Shown in pieces: positions 25,300-35,100 of a DNA stretch of 64,000 bases. The DNA is taken from assembly GCA_965198045.1 (NCBI GenBank), contig CBDAOL010000006.1:1-64000 (forward strand), given 5' to 3'. Position numbers and translations under genes: made by a program. Source of the stretch: CBDDEC01 sp965198045 (GTDB lineage Bacteria; Chloroflexota; Dehalococcoidia; UBA2979). The notes under the pieces are model-generated. The model did no database searches. It saw only the letters and a program-made list of their open reading frames with translations, and had not been told where the DNA came from. How positions within the stretch are numbered: the stretch's first letter is position 1; each line of letters opens with the position of its first letter.

Positions 25300-27573
25300 G
25301 TGACGACAGAGCCGCAATTCGAAGGCACGATCGGACGCAGCTTTCAGGACTCGCAGCCGTGGTGGCCGCCACCGCCCGCGACCGCGGACGGCGAGACGCC
25401 AAACGTCGTGATCATCCTCTTCGATGACATGGGCTTTGCCCACCTTGGCTGCTACGGCTCGACGATCGAAACGCCGAACATCGACGCGCTCGCCGAGGGC
25501 GGCGTCCGCTTCTCGAACTTCCATACCACCGCGCTCTGCTCACCAACACGCGCCAGCCTGCTGACCGGTCGCAACCATCACTCGATTGGCATGCGCGGCA
25601 TCGCCGATTACGACAGCGGCTACCCCAACATGCGCGGCGCGATCACGCGCAACGCCGCCACTCTGGCCGAGATGCTTCGCGAGGATGGATACGCGACGTT
25701 CGCGGCCGGAAAGTGGCACCTCGCGCCTCGCGAGGAGCGATCTGCTGCCGGGCCGTTCGACGCCTGGCCGTTGCAGCGTGGCTTCGACCACTACTACGGC
25801 TTCCTGTCGGGCGCCGAGGACCAGTTCTATCCGGAACTGACTGAAGACAACCACCACGTCCACCCGCCGAAGACCCCGGACGAGGGCTACCACTTCAGCG
25901 AGGACATCGTCGATCACGCGATCGGCTACATCCGGGACCATCGCTCGGTGTACCCCTCGCGGCCGTTCTTCCTCTACCTCCCATTCGGCGCAACCCACTC
26001 GCCGCACCAGGCGCCGAAAGGGTACGTCGACAAGTACCGCGGCAAGTTCGACCAGGGCTGGGACGCGGTCCGCGAGGACTGGTACCAGCGCCAGTTGGCG
26101 AGCGGCATCATCCCCGAAGGCACCGACCTGGCGCCTCGCAACCCCGGCGTCGAACCGTGGGAGGACCTCTCCGAGAACGCGCGGAAATTTGCCGCGCGCT
26201 TGCAGGAAGCGTTCGCTGGATTCCTTGATCACACGGACGCACAGATCGGGCGACTCGTTCAGTTTCTCGACGAAACCGGGGACCTCGACAACACGGTCCT
26301 GGTGGTGACCTCCGACAACGGTGCGAGCCAGGAGGGAGGCCCGCAAGGGGTCTCAGAGGGCGCTCGCTACGCCCATCCGTATCTCGACGACCTCGACACC
26401 ATCGAGGAGAAGCTCGACGACATCGGCGGGCCGCACAGCTCCCCAAACTACCCGTGGGGCTGGGCGCAGGCGGGGAACACACCGCTCAAGTGGTACAAGA
26501 GCACCGTCCACGGTGGCGGCATTCGCGACCCGCTGCTTGTGCACTGGCCGCGGGGCATCCCCGACAGAGGCGGCATTCGGCATGAGTTCCACCATGTGAC
26601 GGACATCGTCCCGACCGTCCTTGAGCTGCTCGACCTGGAGGCGCCGACCAACTACCAGGGCATTCCACAGATGCCGATCGCCGGGACCAGCTTCGGCTAC
26701 GCACTTCGCGCTGAACCCGAGGACGAACGGAGGAGTCCCCAGTACTTCGAGATGTTCGGACATCGCGCGATCTGGTCGGACGGCTGGAAGGCGACATCCC
26801 GGCACCGTAAGAATGATCCGTACACGGACGACGAATGGCAGCTCTACCACCTAGACGAGGACTTCTCGGAGGTGCACGACCTGGCCGAGACGCGTCCGGA
26901 GAAGCTGCGGGAGCTGATCGACCTCTGGTGGGTCGAGGCGGGGCGTTACGGGGTGCTGCCCCTCGACGATCGGAGCTTCCAACTGACGGGGCCACAGCGG
27001 CGCCCAGGAGGTGTCCACGAGCACCTGCGATACCACTACCTCCCGCCGATATCACGGATCCCGGCGGCCGTGTCCCCGGCGATGGGCCTCGGCGAGTGGA
27101 CGATGACTTTGGACATCGAGCGCGCTGACGCCTCCGACGAGGGGCTGCTCTTCGCACGCGGCACGCAGAACACCGGTATCGCGTTCTACGTTCAGGGCAA
27201 CCGGCTCCACTTTGACTACAACGTCTTCGGCGAGGTGACATTCACCGAGGCGGACGTCGATACACCACTGGGACGCGCCACGGTCGGCGTGCGCTTTGAA
27301 GCGGAGGGTGTAGGCGGCGAGGGCCGGATCATCTTCCTGGTCAACGGCGAGGAGGCGGGGGCGACGGAACTGCCGTTCATCATGCGCGGCGTCGGCGGTG
27401 GCGGCACGCGGGTGGGGGCGGACTACCAGTCCCCTGTGAGCCCAAACTACACCACGCCCTTCGAGTTCGGCGGGACGATCCATGCCGTCGATATCGAGGT
27501 CACGCCGTATCCGACCGGTGGCAGGCTAGTAAAGCGACACGGTCCGCAGAACATCTACAGCGCCAGTCTGTAG
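25300..27573 (+). CDS. Type I arylsulfatase
   Basis: 757 residues from GTG 25300 with GGAAGGAG nine bases upstream. The metal-binding N-terminus PNVVIILFDDMGFAHLGCYG, the formylglycine motif Cys80-Ser-Pro-Thr-Arg (CSPTRASLLTGRN), GKWHLAPREE and the calcium/sulfate-binding TSDNGASQEGG are all present. Cys80 must be converted to formylglycine by an FGE enzyme, which is not in the window. Length and the beta-rich C-terminal domain (from about 600) match the large actinobacterial AtsA-like arylsulfatases. No signal peptide is visible, so it is probably cytoplasmic. Substrate is an unknown sulfate ester. Confidence 0.93.
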   Translation: MTTEPQFEGTIGRSFQDSQPWWPPPPATADGETPNVVIILFDDMGFAHLGCYGSTIETPNIDALAEGGVRFSNFHTTALCSPTRASLLTGRNHHSIGMRGIADYDSGYPNMRGAITRNAATLAEMLREDGYATFAAGKWHLAPREERSAAGPFDAWPLQRGFDHYYGFLSGAEDQFYPELTEDNHHVHPPKTPDEGYHFSEDIVDHAIGYIRDHRSVYPSRPFFLYLPFGATHSPHQAPKGYVDKYRGKFDQGWDAVREDWYQRQLASGIIPEGTDLAPRNPGVEPWEDLSENARKFAARLQEAFAGFLDHTDAQIGRLVQFLDETGDLDNTVLVVTSDNGASQEGGPQGVSEGARYAHPYLDDLDTIEEKLDDIGGPHSSPNYPWGWAQAGNTPLKWYKSTVHGGGIRDPLLVHWPRGIPDRGGIRHEFHHVTDIVPTVLELLDLEAPTNYQGIPQMPIAGTSFGYALRAEPEDERRSPQYFEMFGHRAIWSDGWKATSRHRKNDPYTDDEWQLYHLDEDFSEVHDLAETRPEKLRELIDLWWVEAGRYGVLPLDDRSFQLTGPQRRPGGVHEHLRYHYLPPISRIPAAVSPAMGLGEWTMTLDIERADASDEGLLFARGTQNTGIAFYVQGNRLHFDYNVFGEVTFTEADVDTPLGRATVGVRFEAEGVGGEGRIIFLVNGEEAGATELPFIMRGVGGGGTRVGADYQSPVSPNYTTPFEFGGTIHAVDIEVTPYPTGGRLVKRHGPQNIYSASL

Positions 27574-27626
27574 GCAGGCTCTCAAGGCAGGCTGCGGTCG
27601 AGTACGGGTGCATCCGGACTCATAGC

Positions 27627-27653
27627 CTGAGGGCCGGCGATGCCGGCCTTCAG
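27627..27653 (+). terminator. Hairpin downstream of the sulfatase
   Basis: A 12-pair stem (CTGAGGGCCGGC, GAT loop, GCCGGCCTTCAG, one G-T pair) begins 53 bases after the sulfatase stop. No T-run follows, so it may act as a Rho-assisted or mRNA-stabilising structure. Confidence 0.5.
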
Positions 27654-27718
27654 GGTCCAGAGGGAACTGGCGCCACAAACGTGGCTGAGGCTGGACGCTA
27701 GCACTTTGCGCGTGATTT

Positions 27719-27730
27719 GGGAACGTTCCC
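27719..27730. promoter_or_regulatory. LacI/GalR-type operator candidate
   Basis: GGGAACGTTCCC is a perfect 12-base palindrome with the central CG typical of LacI/GalR-family operators. A LacI-family C-terminal relic on the minus strand begins within 70 bases, which supports the assignment. Confidence 0.5.
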
Positions 27731-27795
27731 TGACGGCTCCCTGGCGCTAGTTCTCGGAGTCGACTTAGCGCGGCAATCGGGCCCGCCGGAATCCG

Positions 27796-27990
27796 GTGGA
27801 GCGCGGTCCGACGGAACCCCTGGGAACGTACTCGCGGTGGCGCGTCAGCGTTCGAGGAGCGCTCTCGTCGCCCTCGATGTGCCGGATCAGCAACTCGATC
27901 GCAGCGCGGGCGTACGCCGCTGGGGGATGGACGGCGCTGATTGCCGGGCGAGCGTGTCTTGTCAACTCCGAGTCGCCGAGCGAGATCAGA
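27796..27990 (-). pseudogene. LacI-family regulator relic (C-terminal end)
   Basis: The minus-strand frame reads LISLGDSELTRHARPAISAVH, YARAAIELLIRHIEGDES and TLTRHREYVPRGSVG, which match the last 65 residues of LacI/GalR repressors (sugar-binding domain end). Neither the helix-turn-helix nor the rest of the sugar-binding domain is present. A palindromic operator lies just beyond its 3' end. Confidence 0.55.
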
Positions 27991-27994
27991 GACA

Positions 27995-28160
27995 TCAGCG
28001 CGCCGCCAGTGGGGTAGTGCCGATGATCTCGGCTTGTCCGAGTGCTTCGAGCTCTTGATCGTGGAGCCAAGATGCTCGCGAAGCACTTCTGAGGTCTCTT
28101 CGCCGAGGAGCGGCGCCCGCCGCTCGGATGGCGGTGGCGCGATCCGGAACCGAAGGGCTG
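27995..28160 (-). pseudogene. CoA-transferase family III C-terminal relic (minus strand)
   Basis: The minus strand encodes APPPSERRAPLLGEETSEVL then, after a one-base frame change, DQELEALGQAEIIGTTPLAAR ending in TGA at 27997. PLLGEExSEVLxEHLG is the usual C-terminal signature of CaiB/BaiF-type CoA-transferases. It abuts the LacI relic and faces another CaiB-like tail on the plus strand. Confidence 0.5.
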
Positions 28161-28209
28161 TGCCGGATAGTGCTTCACGCCGACGTCGGCACGGTCTTGT
28201 GCCGTGCCG

Positions 28210-28284
28210 GGCGAGCTTGACTACCCTGATGACGAGATCGACCAGCTGATCGCCGATCAGGCCGTGAGCGAGGAGCTTCCGTAA
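28210..28284 (+). pseudogene. CoA-transferase family III C-terminal relic (plus strand)
   Basis: GELDYPDDEIDQLIADQAV SEELP, ending in TAA at 28284, resembles the relic ahead of the sulfatase (DELDFSDEDIDELIASQAV AEQLP). The two tails share length, spacing and most residues, so both derive from the same kind of CoA-transferase gene. Confidence 0.5.
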
Positions 28285-28313
28285 CCACGTCTGACGCAGC
28301 GGCGAGGACGCCC

Positions 28314-28562
28314 ATGGCGTCAACAGCACTGCACACGGAGATCTGCGACCGATTCGCGGTGGAGTACCCCATCTTCGGCGTCAGTCATTCGGCGGAGGTG
28401 GTGATCGCTCTCTGCCGCGCCGGTGGCATCGGTGTTTGGGGCGGCACGCGCAACACGCCCGACGAAATCGAGGACACCGTCGCGCACATTGCGTCCAAAG
28501 TCGACGGTCGTAGCGGGCTCGCAGCACTCGGCACCGACCCGACGGTGGCGGCGCGGCGGGTC
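28314..28562 (+). pseudogene. Nitronate monooxygenase-like N-terminal fragment
   Basis: MASTALHTEICDRFAVEYPI followed by ALCRAGGIGVWGGTRNTPDE matches the first 60 or so residues of nitronate monooxygenase/2-nitropropane dioxygenase-like TIM-barrel flavoproteins. The remaining barrel is missing. The frame stays open into the downstream carboxylase, so a 1263-residue fusion is formally possible, but the carboxylase has its own ATG and the fragment lacks an FMN site. Confidence 0.6.
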
Positions 28563-28634
28563 GGACCCACTCTCACGAGGAGTGACATACTCCGGATGCG
28601 GGCGCTTCGTGGGAGACGGGTGAGAACCAGCGAG

Positions 28635-31600
28635 ATGAAACTGCTGATAGCGAACCGCGGCGAGATCGCGATCCGGATCACGCGCGCGGCAGCCGAGCTG
28701 GGGATCCCGACTGTGGCGGTCGCTCCCCTTGACGACGCCGGCTCGCTGCACACCGGCAAAGCGGATGAGGCAGTCACGCTCGAGGGGACGGGCACATCGG
28801 CCTACCTCGACGGCGAGCAGCTGATCGCCGTCGCGCAGGAGCACGGCTGCGACGCGGTGCATCCGGGCTACGGCTTCCTCGCCGAGAACGCCGACTTTGC
28901 CCGGGCCTGCGCGGAGGCTGGTCTCACCTTCATCGGCCCGCGTGTCGACACATTGGAACTCTTCGGCGACAAGGCGCAGGCGCGACGAGCCGCGGCGGCC
29001 GCCGACGTGCCGATCATCCGCGGGCTCGACCACGCAGTGACCGTCAAGGAGGCGGCCGCCTTCTTGGCCGAGCCCGGCGACGGGCGCCCGATGATGATCA
29101 AGGCCGTCGCTGGCGGCGGCGGGCGGGGCTCGCGCATGGTCGAGCGCGCCGACGCGGTCGCCTCGACGTACGACCGCTGTCGAGCGGAAGCGGAGGCGGC
29201 CTTTGGGAACGGTGACCTCTACGTCGAGGAGTTGATCCCGCAAGCGCGTCACGTCGAGGTGCAGATCCTCGGCGACGTCCACGGCGCGGTCGCCCACCTC
29301 GGCGAGCGCGATTGCAGCGTGCAGCGCTACTTCCAGAAGATCATCGAGGTGGCGCCGGCACCCGGTCTGGCGGATGACCTGCGTGGCCAGATCCTCGCTG
29401 CCGCCGTGCGCTTTGCCGGCGAGGTGGGCTACAGCAACGCCGGCACCTTCGAGTTTCTCGTCGACGTCTCCGGCCACGGACAGTCGTTCGCCTTCATCGA
29501 GACGAACGCCCGTATTCAGGTCGAGCACACCGTGACCGAGGCGGTGACCGGCGTCGACATCGTGCAGGCGCAGCTGCGGCTGGCCGCGGGGGCGACGCTC
29601 TCCGAGCTTGGACTCGACGACCCTGAGGTCGGCACGCCGCGGGGCTACGCCATCCAGGCGCGCGTGAACATGGAGTCCGTTCGGGCGGACGGTTCGATCC
29701 ACCCCGCCAGCGGCACGCTCACGGCGTACGAGCCACCGAGCGGACCGGGGGTGCGTACCGATGGCTCCGGGTACGGCGCCTACGAGACGAGCCTGCGCTT
29801 CGACTCGCTGCTGGCGAAAGTGATCGGCCACTCACCCTCGGACGACTTCGCCGACGCCATCGCGCGGACCTCTCGCGCGTTGAGCGAGTTTCGCATCGAG
29901 GGCGTCGAGACCAACATCGCGTTTCTGCAGAGCATCCTCGCCCAGGAGGACTTCGCGACGGGTCAGATCGACACGCGCTTCGTCGACCGCGAGATGGCGC
30001 AACTGGCGTCCGCCGCCGGCGAACACCGGCGCTTCGTGACGCCAGCTGGTCACGAGGCCAGTGGCCTTGCCACCTCGCCGACCGAGGAAGGCTATGCCGG
30101 CGCGCGAGTCGAGGACAGCTGGGACCCGCTGGCGCTGTTCGATCACGACAAGCACGTCAAATCTGAGAACGCTGATCGGGACGACGACGCCGATCCGACT
30201 CGCCCCGTCGTCCTCGCAGCGCCAGTTCGCGGCACCGTCACCTCAGTCGAAGTCGCAGAGGGTGACCAGGTGGCGGCCGGCCGACCGATCGCGACCATCG
30301 CGCTGTTGGAACTGCATCACATCGTTCGAGCAGAGGGGAGCGGCGTGGTCCAGGCCGTTTCCATCGCGGTCGGCGACGCTATCAGGGAGGGCGATCCAGT
30401 GGTCCTCTTTGTGGAGGCAGACGTCGAGGACGACGCGGTCGCGACGAGCGAGGCGCACGACCCTGACGCCACCCGCATCCGAGACGATCTGGCGCTCGTG
30501 AACGAGCGTCGCTCGTTTGTCGACGACGAGTTCCGGGCGGAGAAGATTGCCAGACGCCACGAGAAGAAGCAACGCAGCCCACGCGAGAACATTGAGCACC
30601 TCTTCGACGGCACGTTCCGCGAGTACGGCCCGCTGGTCACCGCTGCGAGCTGGCAGAAGCAGCAATGGCTGCGCGAAACGACGCAGGCCGATGGCCTGGT
30701 CATGGGCATCGGCAACATCAACGGCGACGCGTTCGACGACGAGCACTCACGGGCCGTCGTTGTCCACTACGACTACATGGTCGTCGCGGGGACGCAGGGC
30801 GGTCGAGGGCACTACAAACAGGACCGGATGTACGAGCTGGCCAGTCGCTTCAGACTGCCGCTGGTGCTCTGGGCCGAGGGCGGAGGCGGCCGGCCCGGCA
30901 TCAGTGGGGGAGAGCCCGAGAATTCGCGCGGTGTCGGCGCGGCTGGGGCCGAATCCGCTGCCGCTGCCGTTGACATCGCTGGCCGAGGCGGCGGTGGCGT
31001 GCCCATCGACTCCTACACCTTCACAAAGCTCTCGCAGCTCAGCGGTCTTGTCCCGCTTGTGGGTGTGAATTCGGGGCGCTGCTTCGCCGGGAACACGGTC
31101 ATGCTCGCGTCCTGCGACGTCATCATCGCCACGGAGAACTCGACGATTGGCCTCGGCGGACCGGCCATGATCGAGGGTGGCGGCCTGGGCATCTACACGC
31201 CCGAAGAGGTCGGTCCGATGTCCTTCCAGGTGCCGAACGGCGTGGTCGACATCCTCGTCAAAGACGACGAAGAGGCAATCGAGACCGCTCGGAGGTACCT
31301 CTCGTACTTCCAGGGGCCGATCGACCACTGGGAGGCGCACGAGCAGGGGAGGCTGCGACAGATCGTCTCGGAACACCGCGCCGAGACCTACGACATGCGA
31401 GACGTCATCGAAACGCTCGCCGACCGGGGGTCGATCCTCGAGGTTCGCGAAGCCTTCGGCAGGGGCATCATCACCGCCTTCATCCGCGTCGAGGGCCGGC
31501 CGATGGGGCTGGTGGCCAATAACCCGCGGCACCTCTCTGGCGCGATCGACAGCGACGCCTCGGACAAGGCCGCGCGGTTCCTCCAGCTGTGCGACACATT

Positions 31601-32105
31601 CGATCTGCCGGTGCTTTCGCTGATGGACACCCCGGGCATCATGGTCGGCCCAGAGCACGAGGGCGCGGCGCTCCTCCGACACTCCGCGCGGATGTTCGTC
31701 ACCGGCGCCAACATGACGACGCCGATGTTCAGTGTGGTTGTGCGGAAGGCGTACGGGATGGGTGCGCGCGCGATGGCGGGCGGCAGTTCGCTCGAGCCCT
31801 TCTTCACGGTGGCCTGGCCAACAGCTGAGTTCGCCGACATGACGATCGAAGGCCGCGTCAGGCTCACCTTCCGCGACGAATTGGACGGCATCGACGATCC
31901 GGATGAGCGGCAGGCCGTGTACGAGCGTCGGGTTGCCGAACTCGTCGACCAGGCGCGAGCGGTCAATTCGGGCGGCACAAACTACGGCGTCGATGACGTG
32001 ATCGATCCCGCGGATACGCGCGCATGGATCGCCCATGGGCTGCGCAGCCTGCCGCCGGTTCCGCCACGCGCCGAAAAGAAGCGTCCGAACGTCGATACCT
32101 GGTAG
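28635..32105 (+). CDS. Single-chain acyl-CoA carboxylase lacking the biotin lysine
   Basis: 1156 residues with three domains in one chain: biotin carboxylase (1-450; IANRGEIAIRI, KAVAGGGGRGSRMV, HVEVQILGD, NARIQVEHTVTEAV), a biotinyl-carrier-like domain (about 520-600) and a carboxyltransferase (about 640-1156; LVANNPRHLSGAID, DTPGIMVGPEHEG). The layout matches single-chain long-chain acyl-CoA carboxylases, which form homohexamers and carboxylate acyl-CoAs. The carrier motif EAMKL is replaced by ALLEL, with Glu559 where the biotin-accepting lysine should be. It therefore cannot be biotinylated at the normal site. The neighbouring paralogue keeps the lysine, so a mixed complex or loss of function is possible. 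Start ATG 28635 mirrors that of the paralogue. Confidence 0.88.
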   Translation: MKLLIANRGEIAIRITRAAAELGIPTVAVAPLDDAGSLHTGKADEAVTLEGTGTSAYLDGEQLIAVAQEHGCDAVHPGYGFLAENADFARACAEAGLTFIGPRVDTLELFGDKAQARRAAAAADVPIIRGLDHAVTVKEAAAFLAEPGDGRPMMIKAVAGGGGRGSRMVERADAVASTYDRCRAEAEAAFGNGDLYVEELIPQARHVEVQILGDVHGAVAHLGERDCSVQRYFQKIIEVAPAPGLADDLRGQILAAAVRFAGEVGYSNAGTFEFLVDVSGHGQSFAFIETNARIQVEHTVTEAVTGVDIVQAQLRLAAGATLSELGLDDPEVGTPRGYAIQARVNMESVRADGSIHPASGTLTAYEPPSGPGVRTDGSGYGAYETSLRFDSLLAKVIGHSPSDDFADAIARTSRALSEFRIEGVETNIAFLQSILAQEDFATGQIDTRFVDREMAQLASAAGEHRRFVTPAGHEASGLATSPTEEGYAGARVEDSWDPLALFDHDKHVKSENADRDDDADPTRPVVLAAPVRGTVTSVEVAEGDQVAAGRPIATIALLELHHIVRAEGSGVVQAVSIAVGDAIREGDPVVLFVEADVEDDAVATSEAHDPDATRIRDDLALVNERRSFVDDEFRAEKIARRHEKKQRSPRENIEHLFDGTFREYGPLVTAASWQKQQWLRETTQADGLVMGIGNINGDAFDDEHSRAVVVHYDYMVVAGTQGGRGHYKQDRMYELASRFRLPLVLWAEGGGGRPGISGGEPENSRGVGAAGAESAAAAVDIAGRGGGGVPIDSYTFTKLSQLSGLVPLVGVNSGRCFAGNTVMLASCDVIIATENSTIGLGGPAMIEGGGLGIYTPEEVGPMSFQVPNGVVDILVKDDEEAIETARRYLSYFQGPIDHWEAHEQGRLRQIVSEHRAETYDMRDVIETLADRGSILEVREAFGRGIITAFIRVEGRPMGLVANNPRHLSGAIDSDASDKAARFLQLCDTFDLPVLSLMDTPGIMVGPEHEGAALLRHSARMFVTGANMTTPMFSVVVRKAYGMGARAMAGGSSLEPFFTVAWPTAEFADMTIEGRVRLTFRDELDGIDDPDERQAVYERRVAELVDQARAVNSGGTNYGVDDVIDPADTRAWIAHGLRSLPPVPPRAEKKRPNVDTW

Positions 32106-32122
32106 GGGAGACCGGAGCCGAG

Positions 32123-35100
32123 ATGAAACTGCTGATAGCGAACCGTGGCGAGATCGCGATCCGGATCATGCGGGCCGCGGCGGAGTTGCAGATCCCGACC
32201 GTGTCGGTCGCTCCCCTCGACGACGCCGGCTCGCTGCACACCGGCAAAGCGGATGAGGCGGTCACGCTCGAAGGGACGGGCACCGCCGCCTACCTCGACA
32301 TCGAGCAGCTCATCGCCGTCGCGAACGAGCACGGCTGCGACGCGGTCCACCCGGGCTACGGCTTCCTCGCCGAGAACGCCGAGTTTGCGCGCCGCTGCGC
32401 GGAGGCAGGTCTCACCTTCGTCGGACCTCGCATCGACACGCTCGAGCTCTTCGGTGACAAGGCGCACGCGCGACGAGCCGCGGCGGCCGCCGACGTGCCG
32501 ATCATCCGCGGGCTCGACCAGGCGGTGAGCGCGGAGGCGGCGGCCGCCTTCTTCGCCGAGCTGGGCGACGGGCGTCCAATGATGATCAAGGCCATCGCTG
32601 GGGGCGGCGGACGTGGCTCGCGCTTGGTCGAGCGCGCTGACGAGGTCGCCTCGACGTACGAACGCTGCCGCGCGGAAGCGGAGGCCGCCTTCGGCAACGG
32701 CGACCTCTACGTCGAGGAGTTCATCCCACAGGCGCGTCACGTCGAGGTGCAGATCCTCGGCGACGTCCACGGCGCGGTCACCCACCTCGGCGAGCGCGAA
32801 TGCAGCGTGCAGCGCTACTTCCAGAAGATCGTCGAAGTGGCGCCGGCACCCGGTCTGGCGGATGACCTGCGTGGCCAGATCATCGATGCCGCCGTGCACT
32901 TTGCGAGCGAGGTCGGGTACAGCAACGCCGGCACCTTCGAGTTCCTCGTCGACGGCTCCGGCCGCGACGGCGGCCAGCCCTTCGCCTTCATGGAGACGAA
33001 CGCCCGGATCCAGGTCGAGCACACGGTGACCGAGGCGGTGACCGGCGTCGACATCGTGCAGGCGCAGCTGCGGCTGGCGGCGGGCGCGACGCTCTCCGAA
33101 CTCGGACTCGACGACCCGGGAGTCGGCACGCCGCGGGGCTACGCCATCCAGGCGCGCGTGAACATGGAGTCCGTGCGCGCGGACGGGTCGATCCACCCCT
33201 CGAGCGGCACGCTCACGGCGTACGAGGCGCCGAGCGGGCCGGGGGTACGCACCGATGGCTTCGGGTACGGCGGCTACGAGACGAGCCTGCGCTTCGACTC
33301 GCTGCTGGCGAAGGTGATCGGCCACTCACCCTCAGACGACTTCGCCGACGCCATCGCGCGGACCTCGCGCGCGTTGAGCGAGTTCCGCATCGAGGGCGTC
33401 GAGACCAACATCGCGTTCCTGCAGAGCATCCTCGCCCACGAGGACTTCGCGACCGGTCAGATCGACACGCGCTTCGTCGACCACGAGATGGCGCAACTGG
33501 CGTCCGCAAGTGGCCAGCACCCGCGCTTCGCGACGCCAGCTGGTCACGAGGCGAGTGGCTCCAAGGCGGAGGAGGACGCCGCACAAGCGGTCGGGCCGCC
33601 CGGTTCGGTGGGCCTCGTGGCGCCGATTCAGGGAACGATCGTCGAGATCCTCGTCGACGTCGGTGACGAGGTGCGCATCGGCCAGGTGGTGGCCGTCGTC
33701 GAGGCGATGAAGCTGCAACACGACATCAGGGCAGACCAGAGCGGCGTCGTCTGCGCCCTCTCGATGTCGGTGGGCGATGTCGTCCGCGAGGACTATCCGA
33801 TTGTCTTTATCAACGAAGTCGAGGTTGAGGGCGGGGCCATCGAGGCGGATGCCGGGGCGGCCCTCGACCACATCCGCGACGACCTGCGGGAAGTGTACGA
33901 CCGCATCGACGAAACCCTCGACGCGGCGCGCGAGGAGACAGTCGCCGCACGCCACGCGCTGGGGCGTCGCACCGCGCGCGAGAATCTCGCGGATCTGCTC
34001 GACGAAGGTTCGTTCCGAGAGTTCGGACCTCCGGCGGCCGGTTCCGTCGATGGTGGCACTGTGATGGGACTCGGCACAGTGAACGCCGCCCTGGTCGGCG
34101 AGGATCAGGGCCGGGTGGCGGTCATCCACAACGACTATGCGCTCGCGACGTACACCCATGGCCACTACAAGCAGGAGGCGGTGCACGAACTGGCCCGAGA
34201 CCTCCGGATGCCCCTCGTGCTGTTCGCCGAGGGGGAGGGCAGGCCCTACGGGAACCTTGTGGGTGTAGGGATGGACGCTTCCGTGTTCGCCGACTTCGCG
34301 CGGCTCAGCGGTCTGGTTCCGTTGGTAGGGGTGAACACCGACGACAGCTTTGCAGGGAATGCCACGCTGCTGGCTTGCTGCGATGTCATCATCGCGACTG
34401 AGCACTCCTCGATCGGCGTCGGCGCGCCGGCTGTCGTTGAGGCGAGCGGGTTGGGCACCCACTCGCTCCAGGAGATTGGCTCGACGGCACTCCATGCACG
34501 CAACGGCAACGTCGACATCGTTGTGGAGGATGACGGCGCGGCCGTTGCGACTGCCCGGCAGTACCTGAGCTACTTCCAAGGTTCGACTGAGCCGTCAGAG
34601 GCTCCGGATCAGCGCCGAATGCGGCACATCATCCCGGAGAACCGCGTTCGCACGTACGACATGCGTGAGATCATCGACACGCTGGCGGACGAAGGCTCGG
34701 TGCTGGAGATCCGTCGAGAGTTCGGCATCGGCATCATCACGTCGTTCATCCGCGTCGAGGGACGGCCGTTGGGTGTGGTCGCCAACAATCCGGTCCACCT
34801 CGCCGGCGCCGTGGATAGTCCGGGGGCGGACAAGGGCGCCCGCTTCTTCCAGCTGTGCGACGCCTTCGACATCCCGACCGTCGTGCTGATGGACTGCCCA
34901 GGGATCATGGTCGGCCCTGATCACGAGCGGGAGGCGCTGGTGCGGCACTCGGTGCGCCTGTTCAACATCGGAGCGAACATGACGGCCCCGATGTTCGGGG
35001 TGATGGTGCGTAAGGCCTACGGCTTAGGCGTGCAGGCGATGATCGGCGGCGCGGCATCGGTGCCGGTGTTCACGGTGGCCTGGCCGACGGCAGAATTCGC

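Noticed and set aside
28314..32105. A 1263-residue fusion of a nitronate monooxygenase part and a carboxylase as the real product
   Set aside because: Only the first turns of the barrel are present, and ATG 28635 aligns exactly with the start of the neighbouring carboxylase.
28320..33325. Long minus-strand open frames opposite the carboxylases
   Set aside because: They are repetitive Arg/Val/Asp-rich shadows of the two carboxylase genes with no motif of their own.
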